In this document: positions 35,120-47,917 of the stretch, piece by piece
Position numbering within the stretch: the first letter of the stretch is position 1
How the letters are laid out: each line of letters begins with the position of its first letter
Source of the DNA: Epiperipatus broadwayi
Taxonomy: Eukaryota; Onychophora; Udeonychophora; Euonychophora; Peripatidae
Direction: 5' to 3'
DNA length: 64,000 nt
Assembly (NCBI GenBank): GCA_028023455.1
Contig: JAQFVV010000036.1
Span: 4,465,576-4,529,575 of the forward strand
The notes under the pieces: model-generated
Seen by the model: only the letters and a program-made list of their open reading frames with translations
Databases searched by the model: none
Told to the model about the DNA's origin: nothing
Translations under genes and position numbers: made by a program

Positions 35120-36600
35120 AATCATTATCATTATTTTCAAACATTAAGAAACCACTGGAGGATAAAGATATCTACAAATTTAATTCAGTTAATTCATTAT
35201 CTAGATCCTTTTGACCACATCACATTAGAAAACGCCCTTCTTGTATTAATCCATCTTGCATTCGATCTCTTTCTAGCTCTTTTAGAATTTATTGAAATCT
35301 GATTTTGTAATTCAATCATCCGTAGCCATATGTTTGGTTTAGCTCTAATTTAGACTGATAAATAATTCAATGATTTTAGTGATATCTGCTTGTTTTCTTA
35401 ACTATGTATCTTGTGTGCTAGTATGAGATAGTGATCATGTGTTGTTTTCTATCTAATTGTTATTGCTAAAGTACATTTATTCATACCTTATTAAATGGTC
35501 TGAAGTCACTGTTTTCATTTTTTCTGATATATGTCCAAGTCTTGGATCTTTAAATAAGAACTGGTAAAACATATATCTTGTAAATTTACAAATACATACC
35601 CCATTTTTTTAATAATAAAGAATTTACCAAGAGCACTCTACCCATGTTTAATTGTATAATTAATTTTATCCATTATGTTTCCATATATAAATATATATAT
35701 TAATAATCTGATCAAGATATTTGTACTTGTACACTTTTTATATTCCATGATTATCAATCATTGTTTTCTAATGAGAAAATCAATTGAACAGGACTTTAAA
35801 TCTTTTAACAATTATCTTTGATCATATTTTCTTACTTTCATCTGATAATTCTTTCCTGAATCTTTGAAACAATATTTGCAAAAATTATCACACTCTTTGT
35901 AAAATTAAAAAAGGATTTAAATAATTTTCATTTATTTTTATTCCATTAGCTTTCCATTTTAATCTACAAAATACTTCTTGTAAAGCTAGAGATATTGAAA
36001 TACTTAGTCATACACCCTTCTCCGTGTTAATCTTCATATTAACACCATATAATCTAATGACTATATTGAATTTTGATAAATATTTTTCAGAACAATAATA
36101 TGGTCTATATCTTGATGTTCCATAATGAAAATGTTTATAGAATCAAATACTTTATCATAATCTACAAGTCATATTCTAACGTCAACACATATTTATTGAA
36201 TCTTTGTATAACTTCTCTCAGTTTTAGTTGTAATCTATAATAATAAAGTCACTTTGATATTCTGATTATTTATCTAAAGGTTTCTGGCTGTAGAAGAATT
36301 AATTATCTTGGGGAAGTATTTTATATACTGTTGATAGGGAATTAATAAATCTTATTTTTTAAATCTTCTTGGTTATCTTTTTTTATATATTAATATTACA
36401 TTTCAATTATCTGATACATCTTTATCATTTAAACATTCGATATATAACTTTGCCAATATTTTTTTTATTTCTTTATTTTCTTTATTTTAAACTATCAATA
36501 ATAATTTCATTATTTTTGGAGCATTTTTTTTCCAGATATAATTGCATGTCTTACTTCTTTTAAAGTACTAATATAACATTTGTAGTATGTCCTATGTTTT
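35120..36600 (-). mobile_element. Degraded RTE LINE (reverse transcriptase to 3' end)
   Basis: At 35120-35310 the minus strand is a diverged version of the RTE 3' end seen at 31.2 kb. Upstream (higher coordinates) frame-hopping translation yields QRFRKELSDESKKI, CRLKWKANGIKINENYLN and, near 36170-36050, DYDKVFDSIN...IDHIIVLKNIYQN, the A-motif region of an RTE reverse transcriptase. Weaker ...STVYKILPKIINS lies near 36320. Stops and frameshifts are frequent. The element extends to about 36.6 kb or beyond. Confidence 0.65.
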
Positions 36601-36774
36601 CTTGTTCTATATTGTTGTATAATTATGTAAGTGTTTTATTCATTACATATCATCTCTCTTTAATTTTCCTTTCAATATCAATATGATTTACACTTTGAAA
36701 ATTGTTACTTTCTTCTATAGATTTCCTTAACAATTCATATTAATATTCTTACATTATCATTACAGTATTTATTT

Positions 36775-36955
36775 AAGGTGAATTGGGACAAAGTTGTGGT
36801 TGGAGTGTGACGTTTGTAAATCAAGATGTAACAATTTTCTATTGACAAATACTGTACATATGATAAAGATATATTTGAAAGATACTGACCTGGTTTAACT
36901 GATGAGTGCTGGTTCAGCACAAAATGCATCTTGGAAGTAATTTGTCTTTTATTGT
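36775..36955 (+). mobile_element. Hammerhead-SINE family, diverged copy
   Basis: CTGGTTTAACTGATGAGTGCTGGTTCAGCAC: the core CTGATGA (36899-36905) and a perfect stem II GTGCT (36906-36910)/AGCAC (36916-36920) are intact, while GAAA reads AAAA. The upstream part (from about 36775) matches a second, more decayed copy at 37150-37350 rather than the usual family 5' region. The tRNA-like part is missing. Confidence 0.65.
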
Positions 36956-37149
36956 ATCTTTATTCATATGATTTTAAAAGAAAGTGTGGATCTGTGGAGA
37001 TTGTTTAAAAAATTTTAAAAAAATACTGCACATGGAAAAAAGAAATGTGAATAACTTTATTTGTATGTTTATGAAAAATATAAGATATATTAATCTCTAA
37101 TAAGGATTTAAAGTTTATATCTACGCTACAGATAATCTTTAATTTAATA

Positions 37150-37355
37150 AATGATTAATGATAATCATTACTGTATTTATCTAAAGTGGATTGTATTAAT
37201 ATTCTAGGTGTAATAAGTTTGTAAATTAAATTGTAACATTTTAAAAAACTCTAGATATTCGAATCTTCATGAATTGTTTATAAAATTTCCTTTATTTATA
37301 TATGTTGTAACCTTCTCCCTGGTCTAACTGGTCATCAACGAATCATGCCGCACAT
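37150..37355 (+). repeat. Strongly diverged relative of the 36.8-kb repeat
   Basis: CATTACTGTATTTATCTAAA, GTTTGTAAATTAAATTGTAAC and CCTGGTCTAACTGGTCATC align in order with 36755-36905. The ribozyme core is no longer recognisable. Confidence 0.45.
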
Positions 37356-39120
37356 TTTAGCGACTAAATTCTCCTATGCAACCTATCATACTCTCATTAT
37401 CAAGAATATAAGCATAAACAAACAAAAATGTAAAACTAACGAAATGATTCCTGTATTGAATAAAACTAGCATGAAACTATAGATCTGAAGAAGATCACAA
37501 GGTGATTAATAAAGATAATAACTTCTGGTCAAACCAGCTTTAAAATCCACACAAACAAAAGATGATGAGTTAAATTTGATATTCAGCAAACTAATAAATA
37601 ACTAATAATTATATCTCTGGAATGATTATGAAATTAAGCTTATAAATAAATGATAAGTAAATTATGATGTAGATAACTAAATGGATGATGGAAAGAAGTA
37701 ATAATTAAATAGTGGAATGAAATGAGCCTAAGAATGAAAAGAAAAGTACGAAGATGTATGAGAATAATGAATGATTATGATGATGATAGAATAAGAGTTA
37801 ATGAATAGATAAGATGATAAAAGAATAAAAGTTAATGTATGATTAATCAATTATGATAATGAATTAATGTCAAATGAGAATGAATAAATAAAAGAACGAT
37901 CAAGATGAAATTGAAGAACAATGTTAATGATGGAGATTGAAATCTGAAACTATAAACTAATATAGTAATAAATGGTAAAAAGATACGCTAAATAAAAATA
38001 GGGATTTCAAGCTTGACACAACCAGAATATTTATCATGAAGTTAAAACAAGCTATACTTTTTACAACAAAAGAAGTAATTTATACCTTAAAGTTTGGTTG
38101 ACTTTCATAAAACAGTGAAAGTAATCTATTTCAAGTCCAACTATAATAATTAACTAGATATAAAATTTATTACAAATTTAAATTCCACCTTAACACTTAA
38201 CAACTAATTCTTCTCAGGGTTCAAACACTCAAAATTGTTATACAACATATATTTGGGTCAGTGAGAGGGATTTTGCCACTACCCAAACACAATGCACAAA
38301 ACAGCTCTCAATAGAATCTCAAATTAACAACTGTATTTAGCAGTTCTAAAGAAACTTTATAACTAATATAACTTTAAAATTTAGGAATACGAATAACTTT
38401 TTAATAATTAAAAAAAAAACAATTTACCAAATTCCTTTTTTTAGATAATGATAAACCATGTGATCAAGATCAGTGAATGATAGCTCTGTCAGTTCAACTG
38501 AACCAATAAATAATCAATATTATATTTATTTTGTAATCTATTACTTAAAATAATGTGTACTCTAAGTTATTAACATTTTGATTATTGTGTGATGATGCAT
38601 TAGATGTACTAATAAATTATAAGGCTTAACAAAATTATTATGATATAGCATAATATAGTTAATAATACTATATTGGTTGATGATGATTTCAATTTATAAT
38701 CTTCTGATATGTTGATAGCAATAACAATAATAGTGTATATATGTGGTAATTAGCAATATGACTACAGGCAACTAAATAAATTTTTAAACACAACCAACTT
38801 TATTTACAATATTTACAAATTTTAATTCAAAGATATGGCATGAAATAAAACCAATATACTAAATTAAACTCAAGTATGGGAAAATACTCAGTATCCCATT
38901 GACCATATTCTTAGCCAATACCACCAGCTTATACAATGATATTCAGTATCATTTATTACTATTTAGCCTATTTTAAAAAATAAGATAATGAAACCTTATT
39001 GAAACGAAACTAGCACTTAAATTACAAAAATAACAGTGTATTTAGGACCTTATGGTATGCACAAATTTTAAATTTAGAATTACAAAAGTTATAACGTAGT
39101 GTATTATACCAAAGCATTTT
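37356..39120. other. AT-rich stretch with a purine-rich tract
   Basis: From about 37640 to 37970 the plus strand is rich in GATGAATGA-type words. A CTGAAGA-GATCAC-AA-GTGATT hairpin at 37485-37507 resembles hammerhead stem II but lacks GAAA. No genes seen. Confidence 0.4.
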
Positions 39121-39127
39121 TTTTATC

Positions 39128-39159
39128 AGAATATGATAATGACAATTATCATATTCTGT
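39128..39159. repeat. Perfect 14-bp hairpin
   Basis: CAGAATATGATAAT and ATTATCATATTCTG are separated by a few bases. It is too AT-rich and lacks the T-run expected of a pol III terminator; it could be a small foldback remnant. Confidence 0.6.
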
Positions 39160-42100
39160 GCAATTAATAACTGATTAAAATTTGAAAGCAATAGGTTTGG
39201 TGCATTAAAGTAGGACCAGACATCAAAGGTCAACTACACACATATCACTAAAACATTATCTATGTCCACAACCTAATTATTGAATACTTAACTAATCTTA
39301 CCAATCCATTGTTAAATTATTATTCGATGAAGATAAATCCACACTGCTGATGTGCATCTCTTACTTTTACATCTAAAAATTTCTACAATCATTAATAGAC
39401 CTTGGTTTGGTCTGTCTATAACTGATGATGATCCTACAACATCATAAACACTATTTCAATTAAGCAAACACTACAGATAGATTAGTGTTTTTTAATCTAA
39501 CATTATTTTATCCTTGCCATATGATTTTGAACTATTATACTTCACCATACATGGTGGAAAAACTACCTCTATATCATCATAATGATTTAACACTAAAAAG
39601 GGAGGTTCTATAAAAAACAACATGACAGTTGTATAATAATATGGCTAATTCTACTACCTCTCTATGGGTATACACGTGTGGGCTTTGCCTCATCATGAAA
39701 AAAAAAATAGAATTCAGACCATGGATATCCTTTCTCTTATGATTATTTATGCTAACAAGCATTAATTACTACTCAGCCTCTACCAAAATTTCCTCTCATG
39801 GGATCAGCAATAGGTGACTCTCCATCAGCCCATGCTCAATATTAATATTAATCTATTGGATGCCATTCTATTGGAACATCCTATCAGCTAAAAACTATCA
39901 CAAATCATTCTCAATATTATAGCAAGGTAAAACAACACTAACAATAACATTGGAGATATACATATTCCATTTCACAATGCAGAATCATTAATGTATCAAT
40001 AGACAAACCAATATATATATATATATATCAAATGATCATTAATTATTTTAAAATGATGACCATACTTTTGTTAAAGAGAGCACAACATATTTAAGCAATA
40101 AAGATCAATCCTGCATTTGTATTCAATGTGATCAAGTTCATTTCTATACAAAATTATGAAATGAAAAAAAAAAACTAATATCAAATTTTCTTTTATATAA
40201 GAAAATAATTGGGTCTTTAGTATATCTTTGACAACAATGTCTGCATGTTCACTCTTTAATAATATACATTAAAATCTGTTTTAAAATATGAGAGTAGTAA
40301 ATATTTCTATCTCTCTCTCTAGATAAACAATATATATAATATCATGTTTTCCCTTAACTGAAAAAATAAAAAAAATACATGTAATAGATGTATATATTTT
40401 ACACATCTTTTTCTTTTTTCTTTAACTCAATATATATATTTTTCATGACACAATAAAACATATATGTTTAAAAACAAAATTCCCAAATAACACATGATGT
40501 AAGCATTATAAGCTAACACAGCCGTAATAAAAAAAATAATAGTCAAATGTTTTCTACCATCAGAGTTTATCCTGTGAGTAAAGTTTATTTTATTCTAGTG
40601 AGCTAAAATGATAGGCACTGATATTACGATGAGCAAACATTCCAAATAACGCATGTATATATTTTTATTATCCTTTTCGATGCATAATAAAGCAATATTC
40701 AGCACTTCTCCAAAGGCAAAAAAAAATATTATTTAATGGTTTCTGTACCGATAATTAATAAGACAATTAAAATTTACACTTAAACGGATAGGCTTATCTA
40801 CTTTTCTCTAGATAACTTTCCTGAATAACTTTATAAGTTATTATAATCTTCAAAACACTTTTTAAGACATTTATTGATTTATTTAATATTAATATAGTGA
40901 GACAAGATTTATATGTTTCAAGTAGACTGTAACTAAAATCAGTTTATTTACATTTTAACCCAGATGATTTTCCTTGAAAATTACTTTAGAATTTTATTAC
41001 AATTAACATATTTAGCTTTTCTTTTTAAAATTATTTTTGATTTTGTTCTTCCTTCTGCGGCAATATATGTAACAATCTAAACAAAACCATTTTAAAAATC
41101 TTATTTATACATGTTGTAAAGTAAACTTTTAAAAGTAAAGATTTATTATATTATATTTCCATTGACAAAATAATAACTGTTTAGCACTATTAAAAATAAT
41201 TTATCCAATTATAAATATGATATTCTTAACATTTTAATGAATTTGTAATTTTCTATTTCTATCATTACACAAAATTGGCGCTAGGAAAAATAAGCAGATG
41301 AGTGTTTATTTCTTAATAAAGGATTGAGAATAAAATCACTTGCAATTATCTTTTAACTTTATTAAAATTATATGATATAAAATGACTTTTAATTTTATTT
41401 ATAATATCTTCTGAAATCCTTCTTTAAAATTATTTTGAATTATTTTCTTGAAATTATGATTTTTAAACGAACATCTGTTCTGCTTAATGTTTACTAGTGG
41501 CATGAAAATACAAACATTATCAGCTCTTTAGTTCAATTATAAATAATTTGTGCATCACTTTTAAAGAAGAGATTTTAAAAATATGAATAAAATACAAGCA
41601 AAAGCTTACTTTTTCTTGAATATTTCTGGGTTTGAAGCAATATTTATTTAGATAAAGACTTATCCCCATGGCTTTCATTTCCTTCTCCAATATGAATTCT
41701 AGGAACTATATGGTTGTGGAAGTGGTGCTTAAAATGATAGCAAGGTTTCTTTTTCTTATTCCATGTTTTTAGATAGCAATATATTATAATCCCATTCAAT
41801 TAGATTCCAGAATTTTCTGATTTTTAGCTTGTTTTCCTCCTTATAAGATCAGAGTTGAAGTATGTGATTGCTGAATTCTTTTTTCTTAATCCACCCCCCC
41901 CTACAACTTTGTTAAATTATATATGGCTTTTATCCCAATGCACTGTGGTAAGAAATTCACCAATAATCTTAGTGTGAATAATTAATATTGCCCCCTCTGG
42001 CTTCATTTTTAATAACTACTCATAATTATTCAAGACAGCTTTAGATTCACTTCATAAAAAATATGTTTAAGTAAGATTTAATAAATTTAATTTATTTGTT

Positions 42101-45100
42101 TATTTATTTTAATTGCTATTCAACAATAGTAAAATAGCAATATATTTATCTCCCAATTAATAACAATATTTTTAAATTGTTGTTTTATCCCTAGTTTCAA
42201 ACCTACACTGGGTTTGAAATCTCATCTCTACTCAAGCAATTTCCTAGTGCATTCAAAACAGTCTTTATTGAAAGCCACTCATTAAGATTTTCATGCTAGA
42301 TATATTATTATGATTTAAAATTTTGGATAACTTTTTACAATAAGAGAGTGGATCACCTCTTAATGTCTTTTAGATGTTTTTATGTACAGCCATCCAAAAC
42401 AATAACAGCAAGAGTGCCAGTTTAAATCAGTCTTTGTATCTTTTAATGTAAATCGATCTTTAACTAATATTAAATGCTAGAGGCCAATTCAATTATTATT
42501 TAAATAGATTTGTAAATTTTTCACATGTTATAGTTATTCAATATTAAAATATTATTTATCATTATATATATATTGTAACGATATATAAATATTTCATTAC
42601 ATTAATTTAAAATAAAAACTTAAAAATTTGCAAATAAAAGTAAAAAACTAAACACTAAAATTAAAAGGTTTGTTAAATGTATATACATTCGCACAGAGGC
42701 CAAACTTTAAAAATATTTTTTTTAAAAAAACAAATAAGTATTTGAACGTACTTTTTTATAAAAAAGTACAAGATTTAAAAATAAAAACAGGTATTAATTA
42801 ATGTAATCTGTAAATGGAAACGATTGTTTATGAATTATCGAAAACCAAACTGGCCCTTGGGCTCTTCTATAATTAAAATGACCTGATGAAAGATAGATAA
42901 AAAAATAAAGAGAAATTAGCTTGACCAATGGAAGCACTAAGCCTTGGCTCGGCCCCTAACGAAAGTGATGGATTAGTGATGTTTTGTTGATTGAATCCGT
43001 GTGGATAATATAAAAAGGGAAATACAGTTTTTTCTGACAGTTCCAGCATTTTGTGTTTGAGAGATGTGGTAGGATGCACATACCACACTCTCTATTTAAA
43101 AAAAATGAAAAGACTGTGATACCTTGAACCAGTTATTGCCATCTCCAGAACATTAGCTTCCAATGGAGGCATCGCGGGAATTAAAAGCAGAAACCTGGAC
43201 TCTTCTACCGTGAGCTATGAACTTTACAAATTAACAACAACAAAAAAAAGTAATTAAGAACTTTCATCATTGTTTTTTTTAAAGATTCAGCTAATTTAAA
43301 TTTTAAAATGAACTCTTATTTGATTTTCAAATTAATAATTGATTGTTTAAATTTATATAGTTAAGTTTTGCTAAAATCATTTCCATTTTATTATTTTTAT
43401 TTGTAGTAATATTTATTGTAGAAATTATTAAATGCATTACATTTAAGTTGGGTATAGACATTGCATAGATTCATTAGCGGTTGATTATGTTGTGGTTTTC
43501 ACAGTCGATTAGAATATATAAGTCAACGATGTCACTGCGGTGTCTTATGATGAACACCAAAGGGTCTCCTGTATTCCCTCAGCAATTGACATAATCTATT
43601 GACTTTGTATTTTGATGGGTTGTGTTTAATTTGGAATGTTTTTGACTGTAGAATCTATGGAGCTGATCTATACTCGACATTATAAAACAAATTGGATAAA
43701 AATAATCTGTGCGAACGTATTTAAATGTTAAATTTAAGTCGGGCATGAATGGCTATATAGTTTGTAAAGTTATATTAAGGGAGGGTAATCTTAGGTTATT
43801 CATTTCGTAGTTGAATTGGCTCAATGGATTGGATATATAGATGTAGTATGAGATCTGCTACGGGCAGGATTATATATATATATATGCCACACACCTTCTG
43901 TTTGCCTATGGATGGGTTTGTAAGACGGCAAAGGACCGCAGTTCATTCCTATGGAGTTTTATGTTTATTGTTCTACTCGCCAACAGATGTGACATTCCTG
44001 TTGGTGGAGAGACAATGTCTTCTCTAATTCTACTTACTGATCAGATGTACATTCCTGACAGTATAGTATTTTGTGTTGTCGTATTTTCATGCTACATTGA
44101 ATACATAAATGTATCAGATGGATTGGCGCCGGTTTGATTGCAAATTTTTTGGCCTAAGATTAAATAAGGGATGGAATATTTTCTTTTCAAATGCAGGTCT
44201 ATGTAGTCTATTCATACTCGACTATCTAAATAAAATATTAAACTCATTGAAACTTAGTTAAATGTAAAATTAAAAGTTAATACAAAATCTAAAATGTTAA
44301 ACTTATTCCTCAAATTAGAATGATTTTATATGTGCGTAAATAAATATTTTTATGTGTTAATTTCTGGCAGTGGCTTTTATTTATTTATATTTAAGATATA
44401 AATTAAGATATAGATTTTTATCTCTGCATCTCCACTGAGCTAGTGACTTGGGCTAACGATCTGAATATTTAAATAAAGTGGAATCTTAACAGCGCGTATC
44501 TGCCTATTTCTAGGTTTAAATGCCTAGATGGTGCCCTGTAGAGCAGATATCGTAGTTTGTGGTTAGATTCGATCTTCACTTTCATTCTGATCGTTATAAT
44601 ATATATATATATTATTATTATTATTATTATTATTATGTCTCAATAGAAAATTTCTTTCTAAATTGCTGCTTTTTGTACTAGCTAAATTTTCTACATTTCT
44701 CAATAGCGTATTAATTATCTTTATTAATTTCAGTTATCTTAAAAGGCTGTTAACATTTTAAAATGATTTGCAAATTGTAACTTAAATTCATTGAAATCTT
44801 TTTGAGGTTAGGAATATGAAATCGTAATACTAATTTTAGTTTCTAGTTTTGCATTAACTCTATCTTACACCACACTAGTCAATAATTTCTTTCAGTATTA
44901 AATCCATTAAAAACATTACAATTTTGAAATATATATATATGTTCTCAAAATATCCATATTTGCATGGTATTTTATATAACTATAAATATCATTATCTTAA
45001 ATCTTTAGATAATTATCAAATCCAAATCTAACCTAATTTTCAGGAAGTTTTCCATTTTACAAAAAAAAAAAAATCTATGTAGAACCAAAGTGTTATATTT

Positions 45101-45240
45101 AATACAATCTTCATTTAATTGATCACAGTTTTGGTATGGTTTGTTTTTGTTTTGGAATCATACCATGAATTTGTAGTTATTGCATCCATAATTCTACTTC
45201 AACTCTAAATTACATATACCTGTTTTACAATAAAATTTAT
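39160..45240. other. Long AT-rich stretch with no recognised gene
   Basis: TA microsatellites occur near 40010, 42560, 43875 and 44600 and an (ATT)n near 44612-44636. A pol III A-box-like TGGCTCAATGG near 43818 has no B box. No coding motif is convincing. Confidence 0.4.
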
Positions 45241-45249
45241 AAATAGATG

Positions 45250-45545
45250 AATTTTAACTCATGATTTTTGTCTATTCATCCTTCACCATATCTCAAGCAA
45301 ACTACACACATGATCAAACACATGCAGAAAGCGGTATGATCGTCAATATATGTATTTCATGCAGAACCACCGCTCATCAGTTGTGCCACTTCATAATCTC
45401 CTTGGCTTATATTAAGATAGAAATTCCTCAAATATTAATGGATAGGCTTCAACCTTCTCACCCTTCTAACTATCCAATCATTCATTTCCTTGAAAAACGG
45501 ATGTGGAATGCTCAAAACCCTTGTTGGATGTGATATATAGTCATA
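45250..45545 (-). mobile_element. Hammerhead-SINE family copy
   Basis: The minus strand carries CTGATGA (45380-45374), a mutated stem II and GAAATACATATATTGACGATCAT. Upstream family sequence (GTCC/CTATCCATTAAT..., AAGATTG/CTATCTTAATATAAG) and downstream CATGTGT...GAT-rich sequence are also present. The plus-strand ORF across it is an artefact. The copy is more diverged than those at 49-56 kb. Confidence 0.65.
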
Positions 45546-46038
45546 CTCATGTAAACATTACAATGAGGTAGTTGATATTAGAAAATATTATTAAATATAA
45601 AATAATTTGTTGAAATATTCATGAATAAATATTTTGCATATTTATAACTCTTGGATATGAAGTAATAAACTTATCTTAACAAGCTCTTATATCTCATATA
45701 TCTTATATCTTATATTTACATTGGTGTTTCTGTTATTATATATTACTTAAATTAACTGTATTTATTGTTATATATGAAATAAAATATAGCTATGTAAAAA
45801 AAATTAAAATGTAAAACTTTAAATTTTATACAATAAACATTAAAATGTTTGATTTCAATTAAGGGAGAATGGTGTCATTTCATGGCATAAAAATAAATAC
45901 CCGTTTTCAATAAAGCACTAAGAACGTTTTTTTTTCTTATTTTATAAGCAACTCCAAACCTATAAATAGACAAACATGATTTGCTGATTTTAAATTAATT
46001 CAACTACTGAGAGATAAATGAAGAATTATGTGCAAGAG

Positions 46039-46135
46039 GTCAAGTGTTGGTGGCCTAGTGGTTAACATAGCTGCCTTCCATGCAGCTGGCACGGATTCGC
46101 TTCCCGGTCAACGCATTTGACGTATGAAAAAAAAA
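46039..46135 (+). mobile_element. tRNA-derived SINE, family 2, with 12-bp target-site duplication
   Basis: GTGGCCTAGTGGTTAACATAG (A box) and GGATTCGCTTCCCGG (B box) are followed by GCATTTGACGTATG-A(n). TATGTGCAAGAG flanks it at 46027-46038 and 46136-46147. It is very similar to the copy at 35.0 kb. Confidence 0.93.
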
Positions 46136-46386
46136 TATGTGCAAGAGAAATTAGTAGTAACTGAGCTATATATTCAAAATGATTAATATTAATTTCTACT
46201 GTTATTATAGGAAGATATGATATGATAATAAAAAAATTTTTTGAATTTATTGTTTTCCTGGCTATAGTAATATCTGACACCCATATAAATATCATCATTG
46301 TAGACATTAATAAAACTGCATGGCTTTATTGGATATGAATCCAATGAAATCCATAATTTGTTTTCTTATCCAGTTAAAACATTAAG

Positions 46387-46545
46387 AGGTTTGAATGCAG
46401 ACTATCACATGGCCCTCAATTATTCATGCTATCTCATACTGCTGACACCCTTGCTCACACACATGTCAGAAAGATTATTCTCTATATATTACATATTGGA
46501 GTGCAGGTATGAAAAAGCCTGTACTGTAGAAAAAAAAATCATATA
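46387..46545. mobile_element. Rearranged hammerhead-SINE insertion with 13-bp target-site duplication
   Basis: TTAAAACATTAAG flanks a 159-bp insert (46374-46386 and 46546-46558). The insert holds the family's tRNA-like head (GGTTTGAATGCAGAC...CATACTGCTGA...CACACATGTC) up to about 46480, then the family's terminal block in inverted position (TATATATTACATATTGGAGT, GCAGGTATGAAAAAGCCTGTACTGTAG), ending with nine A and ATCATATA. The ribozyme itself is absent; the break falls within a few bases of where its cleavage site would be. Confidence 0.8.
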
Positions 46546-46740
46546 TTAAAACATTAAGCTATTTAAGAAAAATAACATCACAAGTTACTTTCATAAAATA
46601 CCCATAATCATTTTAACTTTTAAAAAATCCACCCATCAAATTTATTACTGGGGAATAACTTTTATAATATAAATATTAAAATCTAGAATTATTATATGCT
46701 CATTAGATGTAGAAAATAGTTATTTTTTTATAAAATCCCG

Positions 46741-47908
46741 TTAGGTGGAGCTCTTACTGGAAAGTCATCCTACTTACATCTCTCACAGAATGGCTCTGAA
46801 AAGTTGGTGTTGCAGCAGTGAAAGGTGCCGTTTTTATTTATTTGGCCCTTTAAGGGCCTCACTAAATCTTAGTTTTATTGTATTTTTAACATAGTTTCCC
46901 TATGTTTACCTTATGCTTATCAGCATTTAACTACTTCACCCCCCCCCCCGTTTGGTGGGTGATTCACCTGTCTCATGGACCATAAAGGGTTTTATTCCCT
47001 CTTAGACACTTAAATATTTCTCCTACTCCAAGTTCCCTAACACTCAGAACTTGTTTATAAAGTTTTTTGTGTGTTGTTCCAGTTATTTAGGCCATTTTAA
47101 CTATCTTATTTTCCTGACACCCTCTCCTCTGGGGTAACTAACTGCCTAAAATCCCACTCAAGTTTTTTTATTACTCAACTAAAATTATTTTTTCTTTTGC
47201 ATCAATATATTTAATTTTCCATTTCAAAATTGTTTTCTTCATATTACTTTTCATTCTTTCAAATGATTTAAAGATGGCTACTGCCCCTAGCGAAAAAATG
47301 TGCAGAGACCTAAGCTACATGAACTAAAACCTTCAAAATTACCCAAATTTTGTCCTAATCAATTTTATAAACAAGATTCAACTAATAACATCATCACCAA
47401 AGAACTTATTTAAAGTCTTTATCTCCTTGCCTTCTGGATCGTCCTCCCTTTCAGGCTGTGGTTTGCTCTGTCAAAGGAAAAAAGCAAGTCAAAAGAACAT
47501 GACCATTCATAACACCATTCCAAGTACAACAGGAAAAAAAAATAAAATTACTCATCTACAAAAGACAAAATCAGCCTGTTGAATCTAAGCATAACTCAGA
47601 AATTTCCTTATCCATCACTGAACCTCTAAAGACTTAACATATAGCTATTCCTTCAAAGCTAATGTCACTATGGATCCTCCTATCAATCCACCAGGGCAAC
47701 CAAGCCTATCAACATTGTTTCTTACAAAAGATGTTTCTTTATCTGGACTACATACCTTTTCCATACCCCCTTTCCATTTCATATGTAGTCCCTTCACCAT
47801 GTTGTACTTGAATTTCATTTTACCATGTAATCATCTCTTTGTAAACCTTTTTTAATTGTTGTGTATTTTGTCTTTTTGATGAATAAAAGCTTTCATCAGG
47901 GAAAAAAA
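46741..47908 (+). mobile_element. Retroposed, probably internally deleted element with poly(A)
   Basis: AAAATCCCG flanks the segment (46732-46740 and about 47909-47917). The 3' end has GATGAATAAAAGC (polyadenylation-type signal near 47882) followed by an A run at about 47902-47912. The interior has a GC-richer leader, a possible start AAGATGGCTACTGCCCC at about 47274 (MATAPSEKMCRDLSYMN, then stop) and no long ORF. It may be a LINE copy retaining 5' UTR and 3' UTR, or a processed non-coding transcript. I cannot assign the family. Confidence 0.6.
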
Positions 47909-47917
47909 AAAATCCCG

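Noticed and set aside
37485-37510. CTGAAGA with a GATCAC/GTGATT hairpin
   Set aside because: It fits CUGANGA and stem II, but GAAA is absent and no repeat family supports it; mentioned only within the surrounding stretch.
39780-39960. Possible PLE reverse transcriptase: MGSAIGDSPS-like reading near 39797
   Set aside because: It superficially resembles the AMGSP.SP motif, but no other PLE RT or nuclease block follows in any frame.
43810-43875. A-box-like TGGCTCAATGG suggesting another SINE
   Set aside because: No B box follows; it is interrupted by a TA repeat.
47880-47900. Hammerhead candidate from TCATCAG at about 47893
   Set aside because: Reverse complement CTGATGAAAGCTTTTATTC has no stem II/GAAA; it belongs to a LINE-like 3' end.
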